A stretch of DNA of 9,701 nucleotides from Candidatus Shapirobacteria bacterium CG09_land_8_20_14_0_10_38_17 (GTDB taxonomy: Bacteria; Patescibacteriota; Microgenomatia; 0-14-0-10-38-17), in NCBI GenBank assembly GCA_002774085.1, contig PEZH01000034.1, positions 1-9,701 on the forward strand, written 5' to 3'. Below the pieces are notes generated by a model, which saw only the letters and a program-made list of their open reading frames with translations, was not told where the DNA came from and searched no databases. Position numbers and translations under genes: made by a program. Positions 1 through 5,825 of the stretch are shown piece after piece (position 1 is the stretch's first letter; each line of letters begins with the position of its first letter).

Positions 1-24
1 GATTCTGGCTTTCGTCAGAATGAC
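1..24 (-). repeat. REP-like palindromic unit, window edge
   Basis: A short imperfect palindrome with ATTCTG and CAGAAT arms around a CTTTCG-type centre. Its reverse complement matches 4272-4295 with a single mismatch, so this is a dispersed repeat found at least twice in the window in opposite orientations. It lies downstream of rpsT, and the element may continue beyond the window edge. Confidence 0.7.
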
Positions 25-92
25 AACTAATGTCGCAAATGTATCTTAACTTATTCAAGGGGAATAAAGTGTTTAATAAGTCAAGTATTTTT

Positions 93-137
93 GTCATTCT
101 GAAGGCTCCACTAACTGGCGGAGACGGAAGAGTCTAT
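93..137. repeat. Palindromic dispersed repeat downstream of rpsT
   Basis: The unit opens with GTCATTCTGA and closes with GAAGAGTCTAT, with an inner hairpin (CTCC at 106-109 pairing with GGAG at 120-123) in between. The outer GTCATTCTGA is shared with the palindromic cluster at 4176-4350. In rpsT mRNA the inner hairpin could form just after the stop codon, but no U-run follows, so it is not a standard intrinsic terminator. Confidence 0.5.
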
Positions 138-150
138 AGTGTTTGATTTA

Positions 151-456
151 TTAAGAAGATTTTTTCGAAGATTTCTTCTTGGTTTTAACTGAAGATTTTA
201 AGGGACTTTTTTTAATTGGAGATTTAGTGGTAAGTTTAGATAGTTGGGCTTTTAATCGGGCCGCCTTGTTTTTATGGATAACATTTTTTTTGGCGGCTCG
301 ATCAATTTTAGAGTAAGCCCAAGAAAGGTTTTTTGAAATGGGCTCTTTTTTAAATTTTTTAATTGCTAATTTGTAGGCACGGCGGATTCTCTTATTTTCT
401 TGAGCGCGACGAACTTGCTGTTTTAATGCTTTTTGGGCTGACTTGGTGATAGGCAT
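151..456 (-). CDS. rpsT: 30S ribosomal protein bS20
   Basis: Small-subunit ribosomal protein that binds 16S rRNA. The 101-residue product is very basic. Residues 51-69 (IDRAAKKNVIHKNKAARLK) match the diagnostic C-terminal helix motif of bS20, and the N-terminal KSA...R-rich helix also fits. The middle appears somewhat shorter than in E. coli, while residues 76-101 form an extra Lys/Ser/Thr-rich tail, low in complexity and probably disordered. The ATG at 456 is the natural start, because MPITKSAQK resembles the usual MANIKSAKK opening. No Shine-Dalgarno sequence precedes it; the leader is a run of short tandem repeats (463-525). A candidate promoter lies at 530-558, which gives a leader of about 65 nt. 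The gene stands alone on the minus strand, which is common for rpsT. Confidence 0.93.
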   Translation of the reverse strand: MPITKSAQKALKQQVRRAQENKRIRRAYKLAIKKFKKEPISKNLSWAYSKIDRAAKKNVIHKNKAARLKAQLSKLTTKSPIKKSPLKSSVKTKKKSSKKSS

Positions 457-462
457 ATAAAT

Positions 463-525
463 AAGTTAAAAGTTAAAAGTCCAAAGTCCAAAGTAAAGAA
501 ACATTGTTACATTGCTACATTGTTA
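463..525. repeat. 7-bp and 8-bp tandem arrays forming the rpsT leader
   Basis: Two abutting arrays. Positions 463-497 hold five heptamers (AAGTTAA twice, AAGTCCA twice, AAGTAAA). Positions 502-525 hold three octamers (CATTGTTA, CATTGCTA, CATTGTTA). They fill almost the whole span between the rpsT start codon and its predicted transcription start. The same heptamer-then-octamer arrangement, in the same orientation, lies directly upstream of tRNA-Cys at 9619-9674. Together with 575-638, 682-715 and 721-762, this accounts for most of the gene-free stretch 457-824, where no credible small gene was seen. Confidence 0.85.
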
Positions 526-529
526 ATGA

Positions 530-558
530 ATTTTATCAATAAACAGTGAAAATTACAA
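530..558 (-). promoter_or_regulatory. Candidate sigma-70-type promoter for rpsT
   Basis: Read on the minus strand, a -35-like TTGTAA (553-558) is followed after 17 bp by a -10-like TAAAAT (530-535). The predicted transcription start is near 523, right at the edge of the octamer array, so the leader would consist of the repeats. The hexamers are decent but not perfect, and in AT-rich DNA such matches arise by chance. Confidence 0.45.
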
Positions 559-574
559 TAGGGGAATAAAGATA

Positions 575-638
575 AAATTCTAAATTCTAATATCTAAGTT
601 CCAAATAAATTCTAAATTCTAAATACTAAGTTCCAAAT
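575..638. repeat. 32-bp tandem duplication built from octamers
   Basis: Two adjacent 32-bp copies (575-606 and 607-638) differ at only three neighbouring positions (TAT versus ATA). Each copy is made of four octamer-like blocks: AAATTCTA, AATTCTAA, a variable block ending CTAAG, and TTCCAAAT. The segment therefore has a period of 8 nested in a period of 32. It carries no gene. Confidence 0.85.
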
Positions 639-681
639 ATTAATTGCTTAGAATTTGTTTTTATTTAGTTATTCGTATTTG

Positions 682-715
682 TCCCGCCTTTGGACGGGAT
701 GCCGCCGGCTGGCGG
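682..715. repeat. GC-rich double hairpin in AT-rich spacer
   Basis: Two small GC-rich inverted repeats lie side by side in very AT-rich DNA: TCCCG (682-686) with CGGGA (695-699), and CCGCC (702-706) with GGCGG (711-715). The sharp base-composition change suggests an inserted dispersed element rather than local sequence. No U-run follows on either strand, so a terminator role is not supported. Confidence 0.55.
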
Positions 716-720
716 AGCAT

Positions 721-762
721 CATTAATCATTATTCATTAATTATTTGCCATTGGTCATTATA
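721..762. repeat. Degenerate heptamer array (CATTNNN)
   Basis: Six consecutive heptamers: CATTAAT, CATTATT, CATTAAT, TATTTGC, CATTGGT, CATTATA. Five begin with CATT. The array ends about ten bases before the TTGACA box at 772. Confidence 0.7.
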
Positions 763-775
763 AATGTCGTCTTGA

Positions 776-817
776 CAATTCATTATATAATAGTAGTTAA
801 TATTATATAATGAATTG
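776..817. promoter_or_regulatory. Perfect 17-bp inverted repeat, probable operator of the TrpR-like gene
   Basis: The left arm CAATTCATTATATAATA (776-792) and right arm TATTATATAATGAATTG (801-817) are exact reverse complements separated by 8 bp (GTAGTTAA). The site overlaps a TTGACA box (772-777) and contains TATAAT in each arm (786-791 and 806-811). It ends 7 bp before the ATG of a gene encoding a TrpR-family DNA-binding protein. Position and symmetry suggest a dimer-binding operator used for autoregulation; that role is inference. No pair of -35 and -10 boxes here has a standard 16-18 bp spacing, so the exact promoter is unclear. Confidence 0.6.
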
Positions 818-824
818 AGTGGTG

Positions 825-1181
825 ATGAGACTTTCTAAACGGAAATTAGATCTTAAAATAAAGACAGAGATTCTGGCTGCACTTTATCAGGTTATTATTG
901 ATATTGGTAATAAAAAGGAAGCCCAAATTTTTTGCCAGAATCTTTTAAGCGAAGCAGAGAAAACAGCATTGGCTAAAAGGATAGCCGTTCTTTGGGCCTT
1001 AGAAAACGGTGCTTCTTATAGTAATATTCGTCGTCAATTTCAGGTTTCACCGGCAACAATTGCTAAACTTCAAGGAGATCTTAAGAAGCCTGGAGTTAAA
1101 TTAATATTAGAAAAGATTAAGGTGGATAAGTGGGCTTCTCATTGGGAAAAAAAGATTAAAAACTTCTTGAGAACTTCCTAA
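825..1181 (+). CDS. TrpR/YerC-family transcriptional regulator
   Basis: A 118-residue helical DNA-binding protein of the TrpR superfamily, YerC/YecD type. Residues 42-60 (SEAEKTALAKRIAVLWALE) and 61-83, which include the helix-turn-helix with recognition helix near SPATIAKLQ (75-83), match the TrpR pattern of a repressor core. Family members act as dimers. E. coli TrpR senses tryptophan, but YerC-type proteins do not have an established tryptophan role, so the ligand is unknown. The basic C-terminal tail (98-118) is extra. ATG 825 was chosen; in-frame GTG codons at 819 and 822 are alternatives, and GTG 819 would suit a leaderless message from the TATAAT at 806-811. A perfect palindrome ends at 817, which suggests self-repression. 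metG follows 42 bp downstream and may be cotranscribed or controlled by this protein. Confidence 0.85.
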   Translation: MRLSKRKLDLKIKTEILAALYQVIIDIGNKKEAQIFCQNLLSEAEKTALAKRIAVLWALENGASYSNIRRQFQVSPATIAKLQGDLKKPGVKLILEKIKVDKWASHWEKKIKNFLRTS

Positions 1182-1201
1182 TGGCTTTCCATTGTTGTAT
1201 T

Positions 1202-1225
1202 ATAAAATCAAAGATAAGATTTTAT
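1202..1225. promoter_or_regulatory. Inverted repeat covering the metG start codon
   Basis: ATAAAATC (1202-1209) and GATTTTAT (1218-1225) are exact 8-bp reverse complements separated by 8 bp (AAAGATAA). The right arm includes the first two bases of the metG ATG. The 8-bp spacer length and its TAA end echo the palindrome at 776-817. It could be a weaker operator, an mRNA hairpin hiding the start codon, or chance in AT-rich DNA. Confidence 0.3.
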
Positions 1226-2630
1226 GAGGAAGAAATTTTACTTTACTACGGCTATCGATTATTCGAACGATGTTATTCACATTGGCCACGCCTATCAAAA
1301 GGTAGTTGCTGATGTTATTGTTCGTTATCACCGTCTTTTGGGACGAGAAGTTTTCTTTTTAACCGGGGTGGATGAACATGGTGCTAAAGTTCAAAGAGCG
1401 GCTGAAGATAATAATTTAGATCCCAAAATTTTTGTTGATAGAATTAGTACTGAAAATCAAAAACAATTGACTGCTTTAGGTGTTGCTCCTGATCGTTTTA
1501 TTCGTACTACTGATAAAGATCACATTAAAACGGTTCAAAATTTTTGGCTAAAAGTAAAAGAGAGAGGTGATATTTATTTAGCGGATTTTGAGGGTTGGTA
1601 TTGTGAAGGCTGTGAAGAATACAAAACGGAAGGTGATTTAGTCGATGGTCGTTGCCCTTACCATCCTGAAATGAAAATTAAAAGATTACAGGAGAAAAAC
1701 TATTTTTTCCGTTGGTCCAAATATGAGAATTTTTTAAAGAAATATATTAATGCCCACAGGGATTTTATTCAACCAGAAAGCTGTCGAGCAGAAATGCTTT
1801 CCTTTTTAGGTCAAGGCTTAAATGACATTTCCATTTCGCGGCAAAATGTTTCTTGGGGTATTCCGGTACCCGGCGATTCTCAACAAACTATTTATGTTTG
1901 GTTTGATGCCCTGATTAATTATTTAACCGGTGCGCCTCAAGGTTTTTGGCCGGCTGATTTGCATCTTTTAGGTAAAGATAACGCTCGTTGGCACGCTCTT
2001 CTTTGGCCGGCAATGCTAAAATCGGCAGGTTACACTTTACCAAAAACTGTTTATTCTCATGGCTTTTTAAGTCTTAATGGTCAGAAAATAAGCAAGTCTT
2101 TAGGTAATATTATTCGTCCTCAAGAATTAGTTGATAAATTTACCACCGATGGAGGGCGTTATCTTTTGGTTGGTTGTAAGAATTTAGCCGATGACGGCGA
2201 TATTTCTTGGCAAAAAATGACCAATACTTATAACGCCGATTTGGCCAATGGGTTGGGTAATTTAGTCGCCCGATTATCTAAACTTTGTCAATTATCTAAG
2301 TTGAAGTTTGTTATTAAAGTCCCTGATTTTTCTCAAGTTGCCGTTGGCGAATATCGGCAAAAAATGGAAGATTATCATCTCAATGAGGCTCTTGGTTTTA
2401 TATGGGAGAAAATTAAAGCGGTTGATCGATATTTGAATCAAAAGAAACCCTGGGAGATTAAGGATAAAACTCTTTTAAGAGATAATTTGCGGAAAGCCGT
2501 TACCAGAGTTTTAGAAATTGCTGTTCTTTTAACTCCTTTTTTTCCCCAAACCAGCGAGAAGATTAAAAAAATATTTACCGGTAGAGGAGTTATTCCTTGC
2601 TCTCCTCTGTTTCTTAGAATGAAAAAATAA
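1224..2630 (+). CDS. metG: Methionyl-tRNA synthetase, compact form
   Basis: Charges tRNA-Met with methionine in the cytoplasm. This is a class I synthetase with HIGH at residues 19-22, DEHG at 50-53, a single zinc knuckle (C127, C130, C144, H147) in the connective peptide, and a KISKS signature at 288-292. The helical anticodon-binding domain fills the C-terminal third, with the conserved KPW tryptophan at residue 410. At 468 residues it ends right after the anticodon-binding domain, in a PLFLR motif close to the family's usual PLFPR. It lacks the C-terminal EMAPII/Trbp111-like tRNA-binding domain found in longer enzymes such as E. coli MetRS (677 residues). This is a natural compact form rather than a truncation. 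The ATG at 1224 has no clear Shine-Dalgarno sequence. The next gene starts 3 bp after its stop, so the two are probably one transcript. Confidence 0.95.
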   Translation: MRKKFYFTTAIDYSNDVIHIGHAYQKVVADVIVRYHRLLGREVFFLTGVDEHGAKVQRAAEDNNLDPKIFVDRISTENQKQLTALGVAPDRFIRTTDKDHIKTVQNFWLKVKERGDIYLADFEGWYCEGCEEYKTEGDLVDGRCPYHPEMKIKRLQEKNYFFRWSKYENFLKKYINAHRDFIQPESCRAEMLSFLGQGLNDISISRQNVSWGIPVPGDSQQTIYVWFDALINYLTGAPQGFWPADLHLLGKDNARWHALLWPAMLKSAGYTLPKTVYSHGFLSLNGQKISKSLGNIIRPQELVDKFTTDGGRYLLVGCKNLADDGDISWQKMTNTYNADLANGLGNLVARLSKLCQLSKLKFVIKVPDFSQVAVGEYRQKMEDYHLNEALGFIWEKIKAVDRYLNQKKPWEIKDKTLLRDNLRKAVTRVLEIAVLLTPFFPQTSEKIKKIFTGRGVIPCSPLFLRMKK

Positions 2631-2633
2631 AAA

Positions 2634-4127
2634 ATGTTTAAGAAATTTTTCGAAAAACACCGGCGGCGATTGGAAAGGCTTTTAGAAATTTTGCCCGGGT
2701 TTGTTTCTTGGAATATGATTCTTTTCCCTTTTTGGGGAGCTTTTGTTTGTCCTCTTTGGGTTTGTTATTATGTGTTAGCCTTTGATATTTTTTGGGTTTA
2801 TCAGTCGGCTTTTTTAGGGATTACCAGCCTGATAGCCCATTATAGAATTGAAGCTTCCAAAATTATGGATTGGATGGGAGAGGTAAAAATGTTTCCTGAC
2901 TGGAAGAAGGTTAATCACATCATTATTATTGCTACCTACAAAGAACCGCTTCATATTTTAAGGAGAACTCTGAAAGCTATTGCCGAGCAGGATTTTCCCT
3001 TAGGAAAGATCACCGTAGTTTTGGCGATGGAGGCAAAAGAAGATGAGAAACAAAGGGAGGAGAAGGTGCGAGTACTTAAAAAAGAGTTTGGCTATAAATT
3101 TGGCCATTTTTTAGTCACTGTTCATCAACTAAAATCGGGTGAAGTTGCCGGTAAGGCGTCCAATGAAAATTATGCCGGTCGAGAGGCCAAGAAGTATTTA
3201 GTTGATAAGTTGGGGTATAACATTGATTATCTGACGATTACCAGCTGTGATGCTGATCATATCTATCATCCGAAACATTTTTCTTACCTTGCTTTTAGGT
3301 TTTTGGATGATCCTAAAAGATATTTGAAATTTTGGCAGCCGGCGGTGATGTTCTACAATAATTTTTGGCGGTTGCCGGCATTGACACGGGTAACCAATAC
3401 TTTTGGAACGATTTGGAATATGGCCTTAACCATTCGTACCGACCATTTGATTAATTGTCAGAATTATTCAGCTTCTTTAAAATTAATTGATGAAATTGGC
3501 TATTGGGATCCGGATATTATTCCCGAGGATTATCGGATTTTTTTTAAAGCTTTTTTTGCCAAAAATGGAACGGTAGAAGTGGACCCGATCACCCTGCCTC
3601 TTTGGGCTGATGCCGCTGAATCAAACTCAACTTGGCAGACTTTTAAAAATCAATACGAGCAGTATAAGCGTTGGGCTTGGGGCGTCTCCGACGATCCTTA
3701 TATCATTATTCGCTATCTTTCTTCAAAGCACACTTCTTTTGTTAATAAAACCCTGCGCGTTTTGCATGTTGTTCGTGACCATTTTCTTTGGCCAGTTAAT
3801 TGGTTTATTATTACTTTGGGGATTAATATTCCCATCACCTTAAATCCTCAGTTCGCTAAAACTGTTATGGGCCATACTCTACCTCGCTTTTCTTCAGTTA
3901 TTCTTACTTTTTCAATGTTGTTTTTGGGAATTATTATTTGGGTTAGCGCCAAGCAACGCCCTAAAAGGCCGAAATATGTTTCCCGTTTTCGAGCCTTTCT
4001 GGTTCCCTTAGAATTTATTTTAATGCCTATTTCCGGATTTTTCTTCAACGCTTTGCCGGGAATTGATGCCCATACGAGATTAATGTTAGGAAAATATTTA
4101 GAATATCGGGTGACGGAGAAAGTATAG
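2634..4127 (+). CDS. Membrane glycosyltransferase family 2 (cellulose synthase-like)
   Basis: A 497-residue integral membrane GT2 enzyme predicted to use a nucleotide-sugar donor on the cytoplasmic face. Two hydrophobic segments lie near residues 25-67. They are followed by a GT-A catalytic domain opening at IIIIATYKEP, with the DAD metal/UDP motif at 206-208, the acidic PED motif at 297-299 (likely catalytic base) and QYKRW at 343-347. QYKRW is the QxxRW signature of processive beta-glycosyltransferases such as cellulose and hyaluronan synthases. Further membrane segments fill roughly 375-475. There is no PilZ domain. The sugar and product cannot be read from the sequence. The start is ATG, 3 bp after metG, with no Shine-Dalgarno sequence. 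The link to metG is probably only transcriptional; functionally it fits the downstream glycan genes. A dolichol-phosphate sugar synthase role is less likely, given QxxRW and the length. Confidence 0.85.
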   Translation: MFKKFFEKHRRRLERLLEILPGFVSWNMILFPFWGAFVCPLWVCYYVLAFDIFWVYQSAFLGITSLIAHYRIEASKIMDWMGEVKMFPDWKKVNHIIIIATYKEPLHILRRTLKAIAEQDFPLGKITVVLAMEAKEDEKQREEKVRVLKKEFGYKFGHFLVTVHQLKSGEVAGKASNENYAGREAKKYLVDKLGYNIDYLTITSCDADHIYHPKHFSYLAFRFLDDPKRYLKFWQPAVMFYNNFWRLPALTRVTNTFGTIWNMALTIRTDHLINCQNYSASLKLIDEIGYWDPDIIPEDYRIFFKAFFAKNGTVEVDPITLPLWADAAESNSTWQTFKNQYEQYKRWAWGVSDDPYIIIRYLSSKHTSFVNKTLRVLHVVRDHFLWPVNWFIITLGINIPITLNPQFAKTVMGHTLPRFSSVILTFSMLFLGIIIWVSAKQRPKRPKYVSRFRAFLVPLEFILMPISGFFFNALPGIDAHTRLMLGKYLEYRVTEKV

Positions 4128-4130
4128 ACA

Positions 4131-4166
4131 TTTGAAATGTTTGAGATGTTTGAAATGCCTGAAACG
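4131..4166. repeat. 9-bp tandem array after the GT2 gene
   Basis: Four nonamers in a row: TTTGAAATG, TTTGAGATG, TTTGAAATG, CCTGAAACG. The array begins 3 bp after the GT2 stop codon. With 4176-4350 and the promoter region at 4462-4491, it accounts for most of the gene-free stretch 4128-4499. No convincing complete gene was seen in the rest of that stretch. Confidence 0.8.
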
Positions 4167-4175
4167 TTTGTCAAC

Positions 4176-4350
4176 GTCATTCCTGGATCAAGTTCAGGAC
4201 AGGCCCTGATGAAAAACAGGATCATTTGAAGACGATCCTGAATTAAATTCAGGATGACGCTAACGTTAACCGTCATTCTGACGAAAGTCAGAATCATCTT
4301 AAGACAATTCTGAAATAAATTCAGGATGACAATTTAAATGATCCTGAATT
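4176..4350. repeat. Cluster of REP-like palindromic units
   Basis: About five related units in a row, most flanked by GTCAT or ATGAC. The clearest is 4235-4255, a perfect palindrome with 10-bp arms (ATCCTGAATT / AATTCAGGAT) around one base. Others are 4181-4199 (TCCTG / CAGGA), 4272-4295 (ATTCTGAC / GTCAGAAT), 4303-4330 (imperfect) and a degenerate half unit from 4341. The unit at 4272-4295 recurs at 1-24. This pattern of short dispersed hairpins resembles REP elements, which in other bacteria are spread by REP-associated tyrosine transposases. No transposase is present in this window. The hairpins could dampen transcription past the GT2 gene, but no U-run follows them. Confidence 0.75.
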
Positions 4351-4421
4351 CCTGCTTAAAACGGTGGGATTCTACTGCGGCGGGACAATATCTAATATCT
4401 TTCTTATCTATATTTCTATAG

Positions 4422-4487
4422 CTTTATTTATTTAATATTGGATTTTTAGCATTAGTTTATCTTGTTCTTTTTCTGTTGTATCATTTA
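4422..4487 (+). other. Open segment encoding a membrane-helix-like peptide, cut off by TAA
   Basis: In the same frame as the first GT39 gene, between TAG (4419-4421) and TAA (4488-4490), the sequence translates to a strongly hydrophobic stretch that includes IGFLALVYLVLFLLYHL. GT39 proteins normally have a first membrane helix just before their W-x-D-E loop, and the annotated gene lacks one. This may be the remnant of that helix, cut off by a nonsense codon. It may also be chance, because T-rich DNA translates to hydrophobic residues, and the segment has no ATG or GTG start of its own. Confidence 0.35.
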
Positions 4488-4491
4488 TAAT
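4462..4491 (+). promoter_or_regulatory. Candidate promoter for the GT39 gene cluster
   Basis: A TTGTTC box (4462-4467) and a consensus TATAAT (4486-4491) are separated by 18 bp. The predicted transcription start falls at about 4498-4500, essentially on the ATG at 4500, so the message would be leaderless or nearly so. It follows the repeat cluster and precedes a run of four tightly packed genes. Confidence 0.5.
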
Positions 4492-4499
4492 TGAGTGCA

Positions 4500-5825
4500 A
4501 TGGTTAATCAATTTAACGCTAGTCTTTGGGGCGATGAAGCTTTTGCCGCGGTGTTAGCTCAGCACTTGCCTTTGGAGATTATTGCTAAAGTCGCTAAAGA
4601 CACCTCGCCGCCTCTTTATTATTTATTTCTTCATTTTTGGATGCGGCTTTTTGGCACATCAGAGATAGCCATTAGGGCCCTATCTTTTAGCTTTTTTTTA
4701 TTGACCTGTTTTTTTATTTATTTAATTGGCAAAAAATTATTTGGTCAAAAGACAGGAATTTTAGCGGCAGCTTTGTCATTAGTTAATCCCTTTCTTTTCC
4801 ATTATGCCTTTGAGGGGCGGATGTATGCTCTCTTGGTCTTAGCTTGTACTGCTTCTATTTATTTTTACCTTAAAAAATCTTGGTTTTGGTATATAGTGGC
4901 TACTTTGGCGGCTCTTTACACCCATCATTTTGCTCTTTTAGTAATTGCTGTTCAGGGAATTTGGTTTTTAATTTCTGTTTTTCAAAAGAAAAAACGGTTT
5001 TTTTCTAATTCCTTTTGGGCTTTTTTAATAGTGGGACTTTTTTATTTACCCTGGTTGCCGGCGCTTTATTATCAAACTACATTAGTAGAAAGTGGATTTT
5101 GGTTGGCAAAGCCTAATTTAAAGTCGCTGATAGATCTTTTTTTATCTTTTACTATCGGCGGAGAAGCAAAGACCTTAAAATTAAAGATAATTTTAGGGCT
5201 TCTTTTACTTTTTTTAGGCTTAAGGCAATGGAAAGAGAAAAAAAGGGCAACACAATATTTATTGATTTGGTATTTAGTTCCAATTATTTTGACTTTTGTT
5301 GTTTCTTTTTTAGGTCAATCAATCTTTTTTGACCGTTATCTTTTATTGGTGATTCCGTCATTGACGCTTCTTTTGGCTTCCAATTTGCGAAAAGTAAAAA
5401 AAACTCCTTTTGGTTTGTCTATTTTAACAGTAATTATTTTTCTTTTGGGGACCAATGCCTTTGCCTATTTTATTCACCCCAATAAAAAACCATTTGCTTA
5501 TTTAGCCTTTTATATTAAACAAAATAAAACAGAAGAAACAGGCCTTATTAATTATTGCGGTAATGCCCATCATCTTTTTGAGTCTAAGTATTATCATTTG
5601 CAGGCGCCGATTTATGTTCCCGATGGAAATTTACCATTTTTTGTGGGGACTGCTTTAATGGTAAGAGAAGATGTAATATCCGAATTACCAAATAGAGATT
5701 TAATTTGGGTAATTACCAGCGATAATAAAGAAGACGTTGATCTTACCAATTACCAATATTGCGGCGGTCAAGAATTTGACGGATTAAAAGTTTTATGGTT
5801 TAAAAGAAACAGTGGAAAAACTTAA
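4500..5825 (+). CDS. GT39/PMT-type membrane glycosyltransferase (first copy)
   Basis: A 441-residue polytopic membrane protein of the dolichyl-phosphate-mannose-protein mannosyltransferase class (PMT_2-like, GT-C fold). Such enzymes transfer a sugar from a polyprenyl-phosphate donor to protein or glycan outside the membrane. Near the N-terminus it has the catalytic loop WGDE (10-13) and the DTSPPLYY motif starting at D34, both typical of the family. Multiple hydrophobic helices follow to about residue 322, then an outward-facing domain of about 115 residues. It starts directly at the catalytic loop, so the usual first helix is missing; a helix-like stretch lies upstream behind an in-frame TAA. 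ATG 4500 was chosen over TTG 4491, because the latter overlaps the -10 box. The gene overlaps the next by 14 bp, which suggests translational coupling. The sugar and acceptor are unknown. Confidence 0.83.
   Translation: MVNQFNASLWGDEAFAAVLAQHLPLEIIAKVAKDTSPPLYYLFLHFWMRLFGTSEIAIRALSFSFFLLTCFFIYLIGKKLFGQKTGILAAALSLVNPFLFHYAFEGRMYALLVLACTASIYFYLKKSWFWYIVATLAALYTHHFALLVIAVQGIWFLISVFQKKKRFFSNSFWAFLIVGLFYLPWLPALYYQTTLVESGFWLAKPNLKSLIDLFLSFTIGGEAKTLKLKIILGLLLLFLGLRQWKEKKRATQYLLIWYLVPIILTFVVSFLGQSIFFDRYLLLVIPSLTLLLASNLRKVKKTPFGLSILTVIIFLLGTNAFAYFIHPNKKPFAYLAFYIKQNKTEETGLINYCGNAHHLFESKYYHLQAPIYVPDGNLPFFVGTALMVREDVISELPNRDLIWVITSDNKEDVDLTNYQYCGGQEFDGLKVLWFKRNSGKT

Noticed and set aside
106..123. Intrinsic terminator of rpsT
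   Set aside because: A hairpin is possible, but no U-run follows it on the rpsT strand.
463..762. CRISPR array
   Set aside because: The repeats are 7-9 bp (or one 32-bp duplication) with no unique spacers of uniform length and no cas genes.
3610..3843. Plus-strand open frame of 77 codons inside the GT2 gene
   Set aside because: It is a shadow frame within the conserved C-terminal region of the GT2 gene, hydrophobic only because the DNA is T-rich.
3848..4297. Minus-strand open frame of 149 codons over the GT2 3' end and the repeats
   Set aside because: It lies antisense to the well-supported GT2 gene and its N-terminal part translates palindromic repeats. It matches no recognisable family.
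4491..4499. TTG start for the first GT39 gene
   Set aside because: Its first base is the last base of a consensus -10 box, and ATG 4500 lies just downstream.
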